The notes under the pieces: model-generated
The model's input: the letters and a program-made list of their open reading frames with translations, nothing else
What the model was told of the DNA's origin: nothing
Database searches by the model: none
Position numbers and translations under genes: made by a program
Part shown: positions 34,883 through 34,946 of the stretch, piece by piece
Position numbering within the stretch: position 1 is the stretch's first letter
Layout of the letters: every line of letters starts with the position of its first letter
From: Devosia equisanguinis
GTDB taxonomy: Bacteria > Pseudomonadota > Alphaproteobacteria > Rhizobiales > Devosiaceae
Direction of reading: 5' to 3'
NCBI RefSeq assembly: GCF_900631955.1
Contig: NZ_UZWD01000019.1
Span: forward strand, 1 to 34,946
DNA length: 34,946 nt

Positions 34883-34946
34883 CAGCTCCCTCCCCCCGGG
34901 GGCTGGCGCTTGGGCGCAGCGGGCGCTGCCGGCGACGCCGGGCGGG
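34883..34946. repeat. GC-rich repeat-like sequence at the window end
   Basis: CTCCCTCCCCCCGGGGGCTGG begins a G/C-rich stretch similar in style to the dispersed repeats elsewhere, ending with CGCCGGGCGGG. It is cut by the window, so its family cannot be assigned. Confidence 0.3.

Noticed and set aside
1..34946. CRISPR array, prophage, insertion sequence or biosynthetic cluster
   Set aside because: No regularly spaced repeats, transposase, integrase or cluster-type enzymes were found; the gene order is typical chromosomal sequence.

Overview
The window is a gene-dense, high-GC chromosomal segment from an alphaproteobacterium of the order Hyphomicrobiales (Rhizobiales). Gene content, gene order and the style of the intergenic GC-rich repeats suggest Devosia or a close relative; this is inferred from family knowledge, not from a database search. 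There is no rRNA, tRNA, CRISPR array, transposase or phage gene. Nearly all of the sequence is ordinary core or metabolic DNA.

Region 1 (1-9946) holds polA with a clear terminator, a divergent single-domain response regulator that starts at TTG, tsaE, a DivL-type pseudokinase with Tyr in place of the phospho-accepting His, ahcY with a recognisable promoter, operator-like palindrome and terminator, and a small DUF2937 membrane protein.

Region 2 (9641-15331) is the regulatory block conserved in many Hyphomicrobiales: chvI, chvG, hprK (short kinase-only form), a Man-type EIIA and HPr on the minus strand, with pckA divergent from chvI. The incomplete PTS (no sugar-specific EIIB/C and no EI here), HPr kinase and the ChvG/ChvI two-component system sit beside the gluconeogenic gene PEP carboxykinase, which fits a carbon and envelope/acid sensing hub.

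Region 3 (15389-22990) is more accessory: a PadR repressor with two palindromes at its own promoter, a ROK-family regulator that has lost the usual zinc and sugar-kinase residues, a GH38 alpha-mannosidase preceded by an 18-bp perfect LacI-type palindrome, and a translationally overlapping trio of a VOC protein, a small exported protein and an aldo/keto reductase.

Region 4 (23209-28629) is a complete peptide-type ABC transporter operon: binding protein, two permeases and a fused double ATPase. A strong hairpin lies between the binding-protein gene and the permeases. Region 5 (28779-34851) contains a SIMPL-domain membrane-anchored protein, a dual GGDEF/EAL c-di-GMP enzyme with intact motifs, and an overlapping methylmalonyl-CoA mutase/epimerase pair from propionyl-CoA catabolism.

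I did not find a convincing undescribed multi-gene system. The points most worth a second look are the DivL tyrosine and possible CtrA-like sites upstream of divL, the orphan LacI-type operator at the mannosidase gene, the PadR autoregulatory palindromes, the ahcY palindrome next to its promoter, the degenerate ROK regulator, and two families of dispersed GC-rich palindromic repeats that recur in several intergenic gaps.
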